A DNA stretch of 64,000 bases from Alphaproteobacteria bacterium (lineage in GTDB: Bacteria > Pseudomonadota > Alphaproteobacteria > Puniceispirillales > Puniceispirillaceae), in contig JADHLI010000001.1 of the NCBI GenBank assembly GCA_016780775.1, positions 1 through 64,000 of the forward strand, written 5' to 3'. The notes under the pieces were generated by a model that did not search any database, had not been told where the DNA came from, and worked only from the letters and a program-made list of their open reading frames with translations. This document shows, piece by piece, positions 46,448 through 55,371 of this stretch. The translations under genes and the position numbers were made by a program. Position 1 is the stretch's first letter, and the number at the start of each line of letters is the position of its first letter.

Positions 46448-46523
46448 GGTAATATTCCTTCTTCGACATAAAATCTATTTTACGTTTTTACACTGTTTAG
46501 GCGCTATTAGATGAGGGGCGCGT

Positions 46524-46985
46524 TTAAGCTGGTTTGTCCTCTGGCGAGAGAAGGGCAACAAAATCATCAAAAAAGCGGGTAGCAAGTTTCTTGGCTGTGC
46601 TTTCTATAAGGCGGGAGCCAAGCTGGGCAATTTTACCTGTCACGGCGGCATCCACCTCATAGGATAGGCGCGTTGCCGTGCCGCATTCAATTTCTTCAAG
46701 CACTACCTTTGCAGAACCGCTTGCCCCGCCAGCCACGCCGCCCTTACCTGTACCAGAGATAACATAAGCATGTGGCGGGTTAAGATCAGACAATGTCACA
46801 GCGCCAGTAAAGGTCGCAGAAACAGGGCCAATCTTCAGCTTTACTTTAGCAGATAATTCGGTGTCAGAGGTTTTCTCCAGCATCTCGCATCCCGGAATAG
46901 CTTTTGCCAGTATCTCTTCATTATTTAAGGCTGCCCATACCTCTTCAATAGGGACAGGAATATCATGGGATTGATTAAGCTGCAT
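46524..46985 (-). CDS. coxG: CoxG-like SRPBCC-domain protein
   Basis: This 153-aa protein of the CO dehydrogenase subunit G family has an START/SRPBCC ligand-binding fold. The family start (HDIPVPIEEVWAALNNEEILAKAIPGCE) and the GGVAGGASGSAKV and EVDAAVTGKIAQLGSRLI segments are typical. In oligotrophic carboxidotrophs CoxG helps recruit the enzyme to the membrane and delivers quinone. It is third in the minus-strand set coxS-coxM-coxG, 52 bp after coxM. Confidence 0.9.
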   Translation of the reverse strand: MQLNQSHDIPVPIEEVWAALNNEEILAKAIPGCEMLEKTSDTELSAKVKLKIGPVSATFTGAVTLSDLNPPHAYVISGTGKGGVAGGASGSAKVVLEEIECGTATRLSYEVDAAVTGKIAQLGSRLIESTAKKLATRFFDDFVALLSPEDKPA

Positions 46986-47037
46986 GCGGATTATCCTGAT
47001 AATTTAGCGTGTTGGTTTGCAGATAGATAGTTTCTGG

Positions 47038-47835
47038 TCATCCTATCGCTTGAAGGGCGAGTTTTGTCATCTCTTTGATAAGATGGGCGCGGTAATCTGC
47101 GCTTGCGTGAATATCGCTCATCAATTCGCTATCATCGATGTCAACTGCATCAATAGCGGCTACATCAAAGCTATCTGCAAGCGCAGCTTCTAGCCCGCTA
47201 TGGCGAAAAACACCATCCTGACCAGCCCCGGTTATCGCAACCCTTAATCCGCCAACATCTGTCTTGGCAATAAAAACCCCTACCATGGCATAGCGCGAAG
47301 CCGGATTGCCGAACTTGGCATAGCTTGCCTTATGTGTCTTTGGAAAGCTGATTTTGGTAATAATTTCCTCTTCTTCAAGCGCGGTTTCAAACATGCCCGT
47401 GAAATAGTCATCTGCTGAAAGGGTGCGCTTACTAGTAGTGATGCGAGCAGCAAGTGCCAGCACCGCAGCCGGATAGCAGGCAGCAGGGTCATTATTGGCA
47501 ATAGAGCCGCCGATTGTCCCGCAATTACGCACCTGCCTATCGCCAATGCCGCCAGCTAGCAACGATAGCGCAGGAAGGTGTTTTTGAACATCTGCTGAGC
47601 TTTCTACCTCTGCATGGCAGCTCATCGCGCCAAGTACCAGCGCATCCCCCTCCTCAGCAATACCAGACAGCCCAACCGCACAAAGATCTATCAGGCAGTC
47701 AGGGGCAGCCAGCCTTTGCTTTAGCGTGGGAATAAGGGTCATGCCGCCAGCTAGCAATTTGCCATCTTCTGCAGCTTGTAAGGCAGATATGGCCTCTTCT
47801 ATATTTTTTGGCTTTGAATAACGGGTTGCATACAT
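47038..47835 (-). CDS. coxM: CoxM-like FAD-binding subunit of a molybdenum hydroxylase
   Basis: This medium, FAD-carrying subunit (265 aa) belongs to the xanthine dehydrogenase/CO dehydrogenase family. The FAD-binding loops are visible: LLAGGMTLIPTLKQR near residue 28 and NCGTIGGSIANNDPAACYP near 105, followed by the C-terminal CO-dehydrogenase flavoprotein domain. It passes electrons from the [2Fe-2S] subunit to FAD and on to an acceptor. Only 13 bp separates it from coxS, so there is no room for the molybdopterin large subunit between them. It is close to form II-type proteins, so the substrate may not be CO. Confidence 0.92.
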   Translation of the reverse strand: MYATRYSKPKNIEEAISALQAAEDGKLLAGGMTLIPTLKQRLAAPDCLIDLCAVGLSGIAEEGDALVLGAMSCHAEVESSADVQKHLPALSLLAGGIGDRQVRNCGTIGGSIANNDPAACYPAAVLALAARITTSKRTLSADDYFTGMFETALEEEEIITKISFPKTHKASYAKFGNPASRYAMVGVFIAKTDVGGLRVAITGAGQDGVFRHSGLEAALADSFDVAAIDAVDIDDSELMSDIHASADYRAHLIKEMTKLALQAIG

Positions 47836-47848
47836 TCTTTTGGCCCCT

Positions 47849-48325
47849 TTAGCGCTGCATTTTGTTTGCAGCGGTCTGCACTGCTTTGACGATATTATGA
47901 TAGCCCGTGCAGCGGCAAATATTGCCCTCTAGGCCTTCGCGGATATCTTGCTCGCTTAAATCTTTATTCGTTGCGACCAGTTCAATTGCGCTCATCACCA
48001 TACCAGGAGTGCAATAACCACATTGCAGGCCATGCTGTTCATGAAAGGCTTCTTGCATCGGGTGCAAGTTTTCGCCATCTGAAATCCCTTCAATGGTGGT
48101 CACCTCAGCGCCATCTGCTTGTATCGCCAGCATGGTACAGGATTTTACCGAAACGCCATTTACATGCACCACACAAGCCCCACATTGGCTGGTATCACAG
48201 CCAATATGCGTGCCGGTCAGTGCCAGTGTTTCGCGAATATAATCCACCAGCAACATATTGTCGGCAACGTCATTTTCATGTCTCTGTCCGTTCACAGATA
48301 TGGATAGCTGTGCCATGGTCTCCAC
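47849..48325 (-). CDS. coxS: CoxS-like [2Fe-2S] subunit of a molybdenum hydroxylase
   Basis: This small iron-sulfur subunit of 158 aa has a plant-type ferredoxin [2Fe-2S] site at Cys43, Cys48, Cys51 and Cys63 ([13 protein letters not shown] then SCTM), and a helical-domain [2Fe-2S] site at Cys102, Cys105, Cys137 and Cys139 (CGYCTPG and ICRCTGY). Translation may begin at ATG 48325 or at the third-codon-later ATG 48316. It heads the coxS-coxM-coxG unit and is divergent from an xdhC-like maturation gene. No coxL is present in this window. Confidence 0.94.
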   Translation of the reverse strand: METMAQLSISVNGQRHENDVADNMLLVDYIRETLALTGTHIGCDTSQCGACVVHVNGVSVKSCTMLAIQADGAEVTTIEGISDGENLHPMQEAFHEQHGLQCGYCTPGMVMSAIELVATNKDLSEQDIREGLEGNICRCTGYHNIVKAVQTAANKMQR

Positions 48326-48558
48326 CTTAATCTTTTGGATGTAATCAGCCCACCATAGTTGGGTAAAAAAGCTTTCTTGTAAAGAGGTGCGCTTGATGTT
48401 TTTTTAAGTGTTTTTAGGGTGAAAGGAACGCGTTTGTGAATTTTGTTTACTTGCCTCAAAGAGGTTTGCAAGCCTACCATAGCAAGCCTATTATCAAAGT
48501 CATAATGGCAGCATCAAGGGCAGAATAGGGCCATCTCACATGGGAAAGCTTAGCTAAT

Positions 48559-49587
48559 ATGACGGTCTCGCTTCAAACCGCCTATGATAAATTAAGTGAC
48601 CGCAATCTGCTACGATTGGCGTCAAGCTGGTGTGATGAAGGCCGGACGCTTGCGCTGGCCTTTGTAATGCGCATATGGGGCTCGGCGCCGCGTCAGCCAG
48701 GGGCGGTGATGGTTATCGATAGCGATATGCATCTAGCAGGGTCTGTTTCAGGCGGCTGTATCGAAGGGGCTGTTATAGATGCGGCTCTGAGCAGTATGGA
48801 AACTGGAAAGGGCGCGCAGCTTAAATTCGGTGTTGCCGATGAAACAGCTTGGTCGGTTGGCCTGTCTTGCGGGGGGGAGATTATAATACTTATTACACCG
48901 ATAGCTGATAGCGGTCTGCCTGCAACTACGCTAAAACAGATGGCAGCAGCGTGCGGTGCGCGCGCGCCTCTTCAAATAGCTTTTGATGCGCAAAGTGGCA
49001 GTGCTGGCACGCTTGCAAACGCCGCTTCCCATAAAGATAAACAATCATTGCTATCAGAAGATGGTAACGCTTTCACCTTATATTATCCGCCGCCGCCGCA
49101 TCTTATCTTGATAGGGGCTGTGCATATTAGCCAGCATTTAGCGCAGATGGCCACGCAATGCGGCTTTGAGGTCAGCATCATTGACCCGCGCGGTATTTTC
49201 ACTGGAGATGCTCGTTTTTCTGAGGCTGTGCGCCTTTATACAAGCTGGCCTTCTGAAGTTCTGGGCAGCTTGTCATTAGATAGTGCTACCGCGATGGTAA
49301 CCCTAACCCATGACCCTAAGATAGATGATGATGCGCTGCTACCAGCACTTGCTGCGCCGCTATTTTATCTCGCTTGTTTGGGGAGTAAGCGCACCCATGC
49401 TAAACGCCAAAAAAGGCTCGCAGAAAAGGGCGTTACAGCTAGCCAGTTTGCACGAATTAGTGGGCCTGCTGGTCTGGATATTGGGGCAAAATCACCTGCC
49501 GAAATTGCGGCCTCTATCCTAGCAGAGCTGATAGCGGCATGGCGGGCAAGCCTACATGCCCCTGAAACGCCGAAAGGAATAGAATAG
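48559..49587 (+). CDS. XdhC/CoxI family molybdenum-hydroxylase maturation protein
   Basis: XdhC-type proteins bind molybdenum cofactor, promote its sulfuration and insert it into xanthine dehydrogenase-family enzymes. The 342-aa product has the N-terminal XdhC/CoxI domain (RIWGSAPRQPGAVMVI and SGGCIEGAVIDAAL near residues 34-75, then SVGLSCGGEIIILI near 97) and the C-terminal Rossmann domain (HLILIGAVHISQHLAQMA near 180, ending YLACLGSKRTHAKRQKRL). It lies divergent from coxS and 6 bp before the MocA fusion gene, so it belongs to the maturation operon. Confidence 0.9.
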   Translation: MTVSLQTAYDKLSDRNLLRLASSWCDEGRTLALAFVMRIWGSAPRQPGAVMVIDSDMHLAGSVSGGCIEGAVIDAALSSMETGKGAQLKFGVADETAWSVGLSCGGEIIILITPIADSGLPATTLKQMAAACGARAPLQIAFDAQSGSAGTLANAASHKDKQSLLSEDGNAFTLYYPPPPHLILIGAVHISQHLAQMATQCGFEVSIIDPRGIFTGDARFSEAVRLYTSWPSEVLGSLSLDSATAMVTLTHDPKIDDDALLPALAAPLFYLACLGSKRTHAKRQKRLAEKGVTASQFARISGPAGLDIGAKSPAEIAASILAELIAAWRASLHAPETPKGIE

Positions 49588-49593
49588 AAGGCG

Positions 49594-51270
49594 ATGAAAT
49601 TTGGCGCGCTAGAATTGGATAAATGCCTAGGTGCAGTGCTGGCACATAGCCAGAAACTGGGTAGCCAGCGTATCGCTAAAGGCCGCGTGCTGGATGCCGA
49701 GCTATTAGAAGCTTTCCAAAAAGAGGGGGTTACATCGCTTGTCTGCGCATCTCCAGAGGCTGGCGATTTAGCAGAAGATAGCGTTGCAGAAGCGTTGGCA
49801 GAGGCGCTAGGCCGTGGGTTAAACCCTGCGGATATGACGGTTAGCAAAGCTGTTACAGGGCGGGTGAATTTCAAAGCTATCCGCACCGGAATTATCCGCT
49901 ATGACCGCACAGCTTTACGTAATTTTAATTTGGTGCATGAAGGGGTTGGACTAAGCTTGCCTGCGCATAACCAGCTTCTTCTGGCTGGCCAGATTGCCGC
50001 CACTTTAAAAATCATTCCCTATTTCCTGCACCAGAAGCTAGTCGCCGAGTTTACAGATAGGCTAGCGGATGTTCCTGTTTTTACCTATTATCCTCTTGTG
50101 CCCAAAAAAGCCTATCTTATTCAGACATGCAGCCCAGCTTTGCAAGATAAGGTGTATTCAGCAACTGAAATGGTGACCCGAAAAAGACTGGAAGATTTAG
50201 GGTGCAAAATGTTAGGGGCCACTGTTTGTGCGCACACCCCAGACGCACTGGCAAACGAGATTGAAAATGCCTATCAGCACGGCGCAGAGCTTATCTTGAT
50301 TTGCGGGGGCAGTGCAATAATGGACAGACAAGATGTTGTCCCTGCTGCCATACAGCAACTAGATGGCCAGATTGACCAGCTAGGTTTGGCAGTAGATCCT
50401 GGAAATTTGCTGATGGTAGCACATTGGCAGAACACCCCTATCATCGGTATGCCTGGCTGCGCACGATCGCCAAAATTAAACGGCTTTGACTGGGTTTTGC
50501 ATCTCTTGCTGGCAGGGATAGATTTAACCAAAGAAGAGCTAGCTGATTTAGGGGCATGCGGTTTATTGAACGAAATTGCCTCGCGCCCCTTGCCGCGCGC
50601 CAGAGCTGTAGAACCATCCCAAACTGCACAAATACAGACAAAAAGGTTGGCCGCACTGCTGCTAGCAGCAGGGCAGTCACGCCGGATGGGGGCTGAAAAT
50701 AAACTGCTGTTGGAGATCGGAGAAAAACCGATTATCCGTCATATAGCAGAAGCCTTGATACAAGCTGGCCTTACGGAGATTTATGTTGTGACTGGCCATC
50801 AAGCAGAGGCAGTTCGCGCATGCCTTGCAGGGCTTAAGCTCACCTTTATTGATAATCCAGATTATGCAAGCGGGCAGGCAAGTTCGGTTGCATGCGGTGT
50901 TGCTGGCTTGCCAGAGGCGGTGTCTGATGTGCTGATTGCCCTTGGCGATATGCCATTGATAGAGCCCGATTTAATCACTGCCCTTTGTCAGCGCCACAAC
51001 GAAACGGCCTCTGAAGGCGCTAAAATTACCTTGCCTGTCTATGCAGACCCCAGCCAGCCCGATAATGTAAAGCGCGGCAATCCAGTGGTCTGGAGCCAAG
51101 CATTTTTTGATGAGTTAAAAGCCCTTTCTGGGGATCAAGGTGGGCGGCAAATTTTAGCGGATTATCCGGTCCATATCCAGCATCTGCATTGGCCAGATGC
51201 ACAGCCTTTTGAAGATGTGGATACAGCAGAGGCGTTACAGCAAATGCGCCGCTATATCAGCGATAAATAA
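49594..51270 (+). CDS. MoeA-like molybdopterin-binding domain fused to MocA-type cytidylyltransferase
   Basis: This 558-aa two-domain protein belongs to molybdenum-cofactor metabolism. Residues about 1-340 form a molybdopterin-binding (MoaB/MoeA-like) region: GAELILICGGSAIMDRQDVVP near 230 and a PGNLLMVAHWQNTPIIGMPGCA segment near 270. Residues about 350-558 are a MobA-like NTP transferase with LAALLLAAGQSRRMGAENKLL, then IALGDMPLIEPDLI, matching MocA, which makes the cytosine dinucleotide cofactor used by CoxL/XdhB-type enzymes. Together with XdhC this supplies the cofactor to a hydroxylase such as the one partly encoded on the other strand. Confidence 0.9.
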   Translation: MKFGALELDKCLGAVLAHSQKLGSQRIAKGRVLDAELLEAFQKEGVTSLVCASPEAGDLAEDSVAEALAEALGRGLNPADMTVSKAVTGRVNFKAIRTGIIRYDRTALRNFNLVHEGVGLSLPAHNQLLLAGQIAATLKIIPYFLHQKLVAEFTDRLADVPVFTYYPLVPKKAYLIQTCSPALQDKVYSATEMVTRKRLEDLGCKMLGATVCAHTPDALANEIENAYQHGAELILICGGSAIMDRQDVVPAAIQQLDGQIDQLGLAVDPGNLLMVAHWQNTPIIGMPGCARSPKLNGFDWVLHLLLAGIDLTKEELADLGACGLLNEIASRPLPRARAVEPSQTAQIQTKRLAALLLAAGQSRRMGAENKLLLEIGEKPIIRHIAEALIQAGLTEIYVVTGHQAEAVRACLAGLKLTFIDNPDYASGQASSVACGVAGLPEAVSDVLIALGDMPLIEPDLITALCQRHNETASEGAKITLPVYADPSQPDNVKRGNPVVWSQAFFDELKALSGDQGGRQILADYPVHIQHLHWPDAQPFEDVDTAEALQQMRRYISDK

Positions 51271-51287
51271 AGCGATAGGAGTAAAAG

Positions 51288-52097
51288 ATGAGCGATAAAT
51301 TATGGCAAGTTTATGCGGTGAAATATGCGGATAGAAATAACCGTACTCGCAATGACAGCTTTATGTTTGCAAGCGATCATAACAGCCCCCATCCAATGGA
51401 TTATTTCATCTGGGTACTGCGGTGCGGCGATGAGGTTATTCTGGTTGATACAGGCTATGATGAGAAGGAGGGCAGTTTGCGGGATAGGCCTATTCATCAC
51501 CGGCCTGCAAAGGCTATCGAAGCGCTGGGGCTAAAGGCAGAAGAAATAAGCCAAGTTATTATCACGCATTTGCATTACGATCATGCTGGCACGTTAGCTG
51601 ATTTTCCAAATGCTAAATTCTATCTCCAGACAGCGGAGATGGCCTATGCTACGGGCCCGTGCATGTGTTCTGACGTGCTTAGAATGCCCTTTACTGGCGC
51701 GCATATCTGCACAGCTGTCGAGGCGTTATATTCGGGGCGTTTGCACTTCTTTGATGGAGATGGGCAGGTTGCAGAAGGGGTCAGCGTGCATTGTGTGGGC
51801 GGCCATTCCAAAGGCTTGCAGGCGGTGCGGGTTAAAACAGGAGCAGGCTGGATGTGCCTTGCTTCAGATGCAACCCACTATTATGAGAATTTCATGACCC
51901 GCAAGCCCTTTCCTATCGTTGTCGATATTGAACAAATGCTTGCAGGTTTTGATAAGATCACCGCGCTGGCGTCAGACCGCTCGCTGGTGATCCCTGGTCA
52001 TGACCCGTTGGTACGTAGCTTGTTCCCACAAGAAGGTCATAGCGGCTTGGTCTGGCGACTGGATGTAGGGGCAACGGCGCCCTTGCCTATATTCTAA
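51288..52097 (+). CDS. Metallo-beta-lactamase-fold hydrolase, AHL lactonase-like
   Basis: This 269-aa zinc hydrolase has the metal motif HLHYDH at His94-His99, followed by His in GGHSKG near 172, Asp in ASDATHY near 192 and His in IPGHDP near 239. The order and overall sequence fit the N-acyl homoserine lactonase group (AiiA/AttM-like), though many members open other lactones. It is 17 bp behind the MocA fusion gene with a GATAGGAG ribosome site, so it is probably co-transcribed with cofactor genes. A lactone produced by the Cox-like enzyme pathway is one possible substrate, but that is speculative. Confidence 0.85.
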   Translation: MSDKLWQVYAVKYADRNNRTRNDSFMFASDHNSPHPMDYFIWVLRCGDEVILVDTGYDEKEGSLRDRPIHHRPAKAIEALGLKAEEISQVIITHLHYDHAGTLADFPNAKFYLQTAEMAYATGPCMCSDVLRMPFTGAHICTAVEALYSGRLHFFDGDGQVAEGVSVHCVGGHSKGLQAVRVKTGAGWMCLASDATHYYENFMTRKPFPIVVDIEQMLAGFDKITALASDRSLVIPGHDPLVRSLFPQEGHSGLVWRLDVGATAPLPIF

Positions 52098-52127
52098 AAT
52101 TTATAAAAAGCAGGGCAGCTAACGCGC

Positions 52128-52523
52128 TCAAATCATGCCGCGTTCTTCAAGTACCTTGCGGGCAACACGCATACATTCCAGCGACTGCGGAACACCACAA
52201 TAAATCGCAACGATATGGATGATGGCGCGGATTTCCTCCATTGTGCAGCCATTATTTATGGCACCGTTACAATGCAGCTCCCACTCCTTCATTTTGCCAA
52301 GCGCGCCTATCATGGTCAGGTTCATCATAGAGCGGGTTTTTGCATCAATAACATCATCACCCCAGCCAAATCCCCAACACCATGCGGTCATGGCTTCTTG
52401 GAATGGACGGCTTAGCTCATCTGCCCCTTCTAGCGAGGCGGTAACATATTCATCCCCTAAAGTAGCTTTCCGCTGCTCTAGGCCGATGGCGAACAAATCT
52501 TTATCAAGTGGGGATTTTGTCAT
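52128..52523 (-). CDS. Carboxymuconolactone decarboxylase family protein
   Basis: This 131-aa protein belongs to the CMD/AhpD-like helical fold family. The conserved segment TMIGALGKMKEWELHCNGAINNGCTMEEI near residues 70-98 fits the PcaC branch; the AhpD redox CxxC is absent, so a peroxidase role is unlikely. PcaC acts in protocatechuate catabolism, but no aromatic genes are near. Its ATG overlaps the phoU stop (4 nt, ATGA), making it the last gene of the pst-phoU operon, which is unusual and suggests phosphate-linked expression. Confidence 0.85.
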   Translation of the reverse strand: MTKSPLDKDLFAIGLEQRKATLGDEYVTASLEGADELSRPFQEAMTAWCWGFGWGDDVIDAKTRSMMNLTMIGALGKMKEWELHCNGAINNGCTMEEIRAIIHIVAIYCGVPQSLECMRVARKVLEERGMI

Positions 52524-53224
52524 GCGTTTAATAAAGCCTCAAACTGTACATCATCAAACTCATCAAGCTGATTAATTTCGCCTGACACAGCGTAAATCGT
52601 AGCCTCAGCAATGTTTTTAGCATGGTCGCCAATGCGCTCTAGATGCCGGCTGATAAACAATAAATGCATCACTGTTTCTGAATGGGCATCATCGTTTTTT
52701 ATCCGCAACATTAAGCTAGAAGAAAAATCATCATGCAAATCATCTACAAGCTTGTCTGCATCAAAAATAGTCTGCGCTTTCGCCTCATCCAGACCGTTAA
52801 AGGCAGTGATAACATCGGTTAGGTTTTGCAGTACAGCATCAGAAAGCTTTTCTAATTTATCGCGCGCGCTTGCATCAATGACCAAATCATTCTTAACAAT
52901 AATTTTGGCAATATTTTTAGCTAAATCACCGGTGCGTTCCAGATTTAAGGCATTCTGAAAAATGGTAAGGATGAGCCGCAAATCATTCGCCATCGGAGAG
53001 CGCAACGCAATCACATTTTGTGACAACACCGTTATTTCGGCATTGATAGCATTAATCAGCTTGTCGCGCGAAACTACCTGTTTAGCTGCGTTGCTATCAT
53101 TATTAATCACGCAATCAATAGCTTGGCGTATCATCTCTGCGCATTCATTTCCCATTTTTGTGATAAGGATTTGCAGGTTAGTAAGCTCCTCATCATATGT
53201 GCCCAGAATGTGGTCGTTTGACAT
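52520..53224 (-). CDS. phoU: Phosphate-specific transport accessory protein PhoU
   Basis: PhoU links the Pst transporter to the PhoR sensor and represses the Pho regulon when phosphate is ample. The 234-aa product has the two three-helix PhoU repeats, each with the metal-site pattern: ALNLERTGDLAKNIAKI near residue 92 and ISRHLERIGDHAKNIAE near 194. The gene starts 11 bp after pstB in the same operon and overlaps the carboxymuconolactone decarboxylase-family gene downstream. PhoB and PhoR are not in this window. Confidence 0.97.
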   Translation of the reverse strand: MSNDHILGTYDEELTNLQILITKMGNECAEMIRQAIDCVINNDSNAAKQVVSRDKLINAINAEITVLSQNVIALRSPMANDLRLILTIFQNALNLERTGDLAKNIAKIIVKNDLVIDASARDKLEKLSDAVLQNLTDVITAFNGLDEAKAQTIFDADKLVDDLHDDFSSSLMLRIKNDDAHSETVMHLLFISRHLERIGDHAKNIAEATIYAVSGEINQLDEFDDVQFEALLNA

Positions 53225-53235
53225 AATATTCGCTC

Positions 53236-54027
53236 CTATCCAAACCGACCAGTAATGTAATCTTGTGTTTTACTATCGGTTGGATTCGTAAAAATAGTCT
53301 CAGTATTATCATATTCAATCAAATCACCAAGATGAAAAAATGCTGTTTTCTTGGAAACTCGTGCAGCTTGCTGCATGGAATGGGTAACGATAATGATGGT
53401 AAAGTCTTTTGCTAAATCTGTCATCAAGGCTTCAATTTTTGCTGTAGCAATAGGGTCTAGCGCCGAGCAAGGCTCATCCATCAGAATAATTTCAGGGGCA
53501 ACGGCGATGGTGCGCGCAATACATAAACGCTGCTGCTGCCCGCCTGATAGGCCCGTGCCGGGCTGATCCAGACGGTCTTTTACTTCTTCCCACAAGCCAG
53601 AGCCACGAAGCGCATTTTCAACAATATCTGCTAGCTCAGCGTTCGTTTTGGCAAGCCCATGAATTTTTGGCCCATAGGCCACATTATCGAAAATAGATTT
53701 CGGAAAGGGGTTGGGCTTCTGGAAAACCATCCCAACGCGGGCACGCAAGGGCACAACATCAATATCAGGGTGATAAATATTGGTGTTATCGATTAGGATT
53801 TCGCCTTCCATTCGGCATCCCTCAATCGTATCATTCATCCGATTAAGGGCGCGCAAAAAGGTAGATTTACCGCAACCAGACGGGCCGATAAACGCGGTGA
53901 TAGTTTTTGGCAAAATATCCAAAGAGATATTATTGATGGCCTGTTTGTCCCCGTAAAACACATTGACGTTCTTACAGACAACAACAGGGTCTATCTCTTG
54001 TGTATCAGATGGGCTATTTGATGCCAT
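53236..54027 (-). CDS. pstB: Phosphate ABC transporter ATPase PstB
   Basis: This ATPase energises high-affinity phosphate import. It has 263 aa, with Walker [10 protein letters not shown] near residue 43, the Q-loop region VFQKPNPFP near 95, signature [12 protein letters not shown] near 156, Walker [14 protein letters not shown] near 178, and the switch His in [10 protein letters not shown]. Length and the [10 protein letters not shown] segment are PstB-specific. It sits between pstA (24 bp upstream) and phoU. Confidence 0.98.
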   Translation of the reverse strand: MASNSPSDTQEIDPVVVCKNVNVFYGDKQAINNISLDILPKTITAFIGPSGCGKSTFLRALNRMNDTIEGCRMEGEILIDNTNIYHPDIDVVPLRARVGMVFQKPNPFPKSIFDNVAYGPKIHGLAKTNAELADIVENALRGSGLWEEVKDRLDQPGTGLSGGQQQRLCIARTIAVAPEIILMDEPCSALDPIATAKIEALMTDLAKDFTIIIVTHSMQQAARVSKKTAFFHLGDLIEYDNTETIFTNPTDSKTQDYITGRFG

Positions 54028-54051
54028 TTTATCTCTACCTCTGTCTTTTCT

Positions 54052-55371
54052 CTACCAACGCCGCTCTAGCTTGCGCCGGATAAAGATGGCGATACCGTTC
54101 ATTACAATCAAAAAGGCCAACAAAATAATAATGGCCGAACTTGTCTTTTGGATAAACATCCGCTCTGCAAAATCCGCCCACATAAAAATCTGAACAGGTA
54201 GGACTGTGCCTGGATCTAGAACCGAATTCGGAATATCCACGATAAAGGCAACCATGCCGATCATCAATAGCGGGGCTGTCTCCCCCAGCGCTTGTGCCAT
54301 ACCGATGATAGAGCCGGTCAGCATACCCGGAATAGCCAGCGGTACTACATGATGGAAGGTCGCCTGCATTTCTGAAGCGCCAATCCCTAGCGCACCATCA
54401 CGAATAGATGGCGGCACCGCTTTTAAAGACGCACGCGAGGAGATGATAATGGTTGGCAGGGTCATCAGCGCCAGAACAATGCCGCCTACCAGTGGCACGG
54501 AGCGCGGCATGCCAAAAATATTAATGAAAATAGCAAGACCTAGAATACCAAACACCACAGAAGGCACAGCTGCCAGATTATTGATATTTACCTCAATGAT
54601 CTCAGTAAATTTATTTTTGGGTGCAAATATTTCAAGGTAAATGGCTGTGGCCACACCAAGTGGGAAGGCGATGATAAAACAGATGAACAACGTTAGCATA
54701 GAGCCATAAAATGCCCCCTTGATCCCCGCCATTTCAGCGTTACGGGACGCGCTGCCAAAAAATAAATAATCGGATATTTCGCGCGTTATCAGCCCTTTTT
54801 CATCCAAAGCTTCCAAAAAGGCGATTTGCTGATCTTTCACGCGCCGCAACTTTTCTGGCGTTTCTTTGCTAATAAAGCCGCGCAAATAGCTATCTGCATC
54901 ATCATCTAAGGCGAGCTTTACTGGATGCACACTATCCAATAAATCAGGATTGTCTTTAACAAATTCTACCAAGCGTACATCCGAGCCGTTTGAAAGCAGC
55001 TTGCGTGCGAGTTTCTTGGGGGTCCGCCCTTTAATATCCAATTCCGCATAAATAGCTTCATTGACTAGTTTTTTGGCTTGCCCATCAAAAAAGGATTGGT
55101 CAGATAAATCCCCAAGAGGGTCTAGGCGTTCACGGTCTAGCGATACTTCTAGCGTGACATAATATTGGAAAAAGCCAGGTATGCCTTTTGCGCCAATAGA
55201 GATAAACAAAGTAGCAAGGAAAAATAGCGCAATCGCGATGGCCCCGCGCCCAAGCCAGACAAAACGACGTTCTCTTTTGCGGCGCGCTTCTAATCCCGCC
55301 ATCAAAAGCTTTTCTGTTTTTTTCTGAGCTTCGGTTTTCTCAATCATATTGCTCTCGGTATTTCTTAACAA
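54052..55371 (-). CDS. pstA: Phosphate ABC transporter permease PstA
   Basis: This is the membrane component of the phosphate importer. At 439 aa it is longer than the E. coli protein because of an extended hydrophilic segment between the first helix (about 45-65) and the transport core; such long PstA forms occur in marine alphaproteobacteria. The core has SMLTLFICFIIAFPLGVATA near residue 223 and the cytoplasmic coupling segment RDGALGIGASEMQATFHHVVPLAIPGM near 318. The start is ambiguous: ATG 55371 overlaps pstC by 32 nt, and ATG 55347 would overlap by 8. Confidence 0.95.
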   Translation of the reverse strand: MLRNTESNMIEKTEAQKKTEKLLMAGLEARRKRERRFVWLGRGAIAIALFFLATLFISIGAKGIPGFFQYYVTLEVSLDRERLDPLGDLSDQSFFDGQAKKLVNEAIYAELDIKGRTPKKLARKLLSNGSDVRLVEFVKDNPDLLDSVHPVKLALDDDADSYLRGFISKETPEKLRRVKDQQIAFLEALDEKGLITREISDYLFFGSASRNAEMAGIKGAFYGSMLTLFICFIIAFPLGVATAIYLEIFAPKNKFTEIIEVNINNLAAVPSVVFGILGLAIFINIFGMPRSVPLVGGIVLALMTLPTIIISSRASLKAVPPSIRDGALGIGASEMQATFHHVVPLAIPGMLTGSIIGMAQALGETAPLLMIGMVAFIVDIPNSVLDPGTVLPVQIFMWADFAERMFIQKTSSAIIILLAFLIVMNGIAIFIRRKLERRW

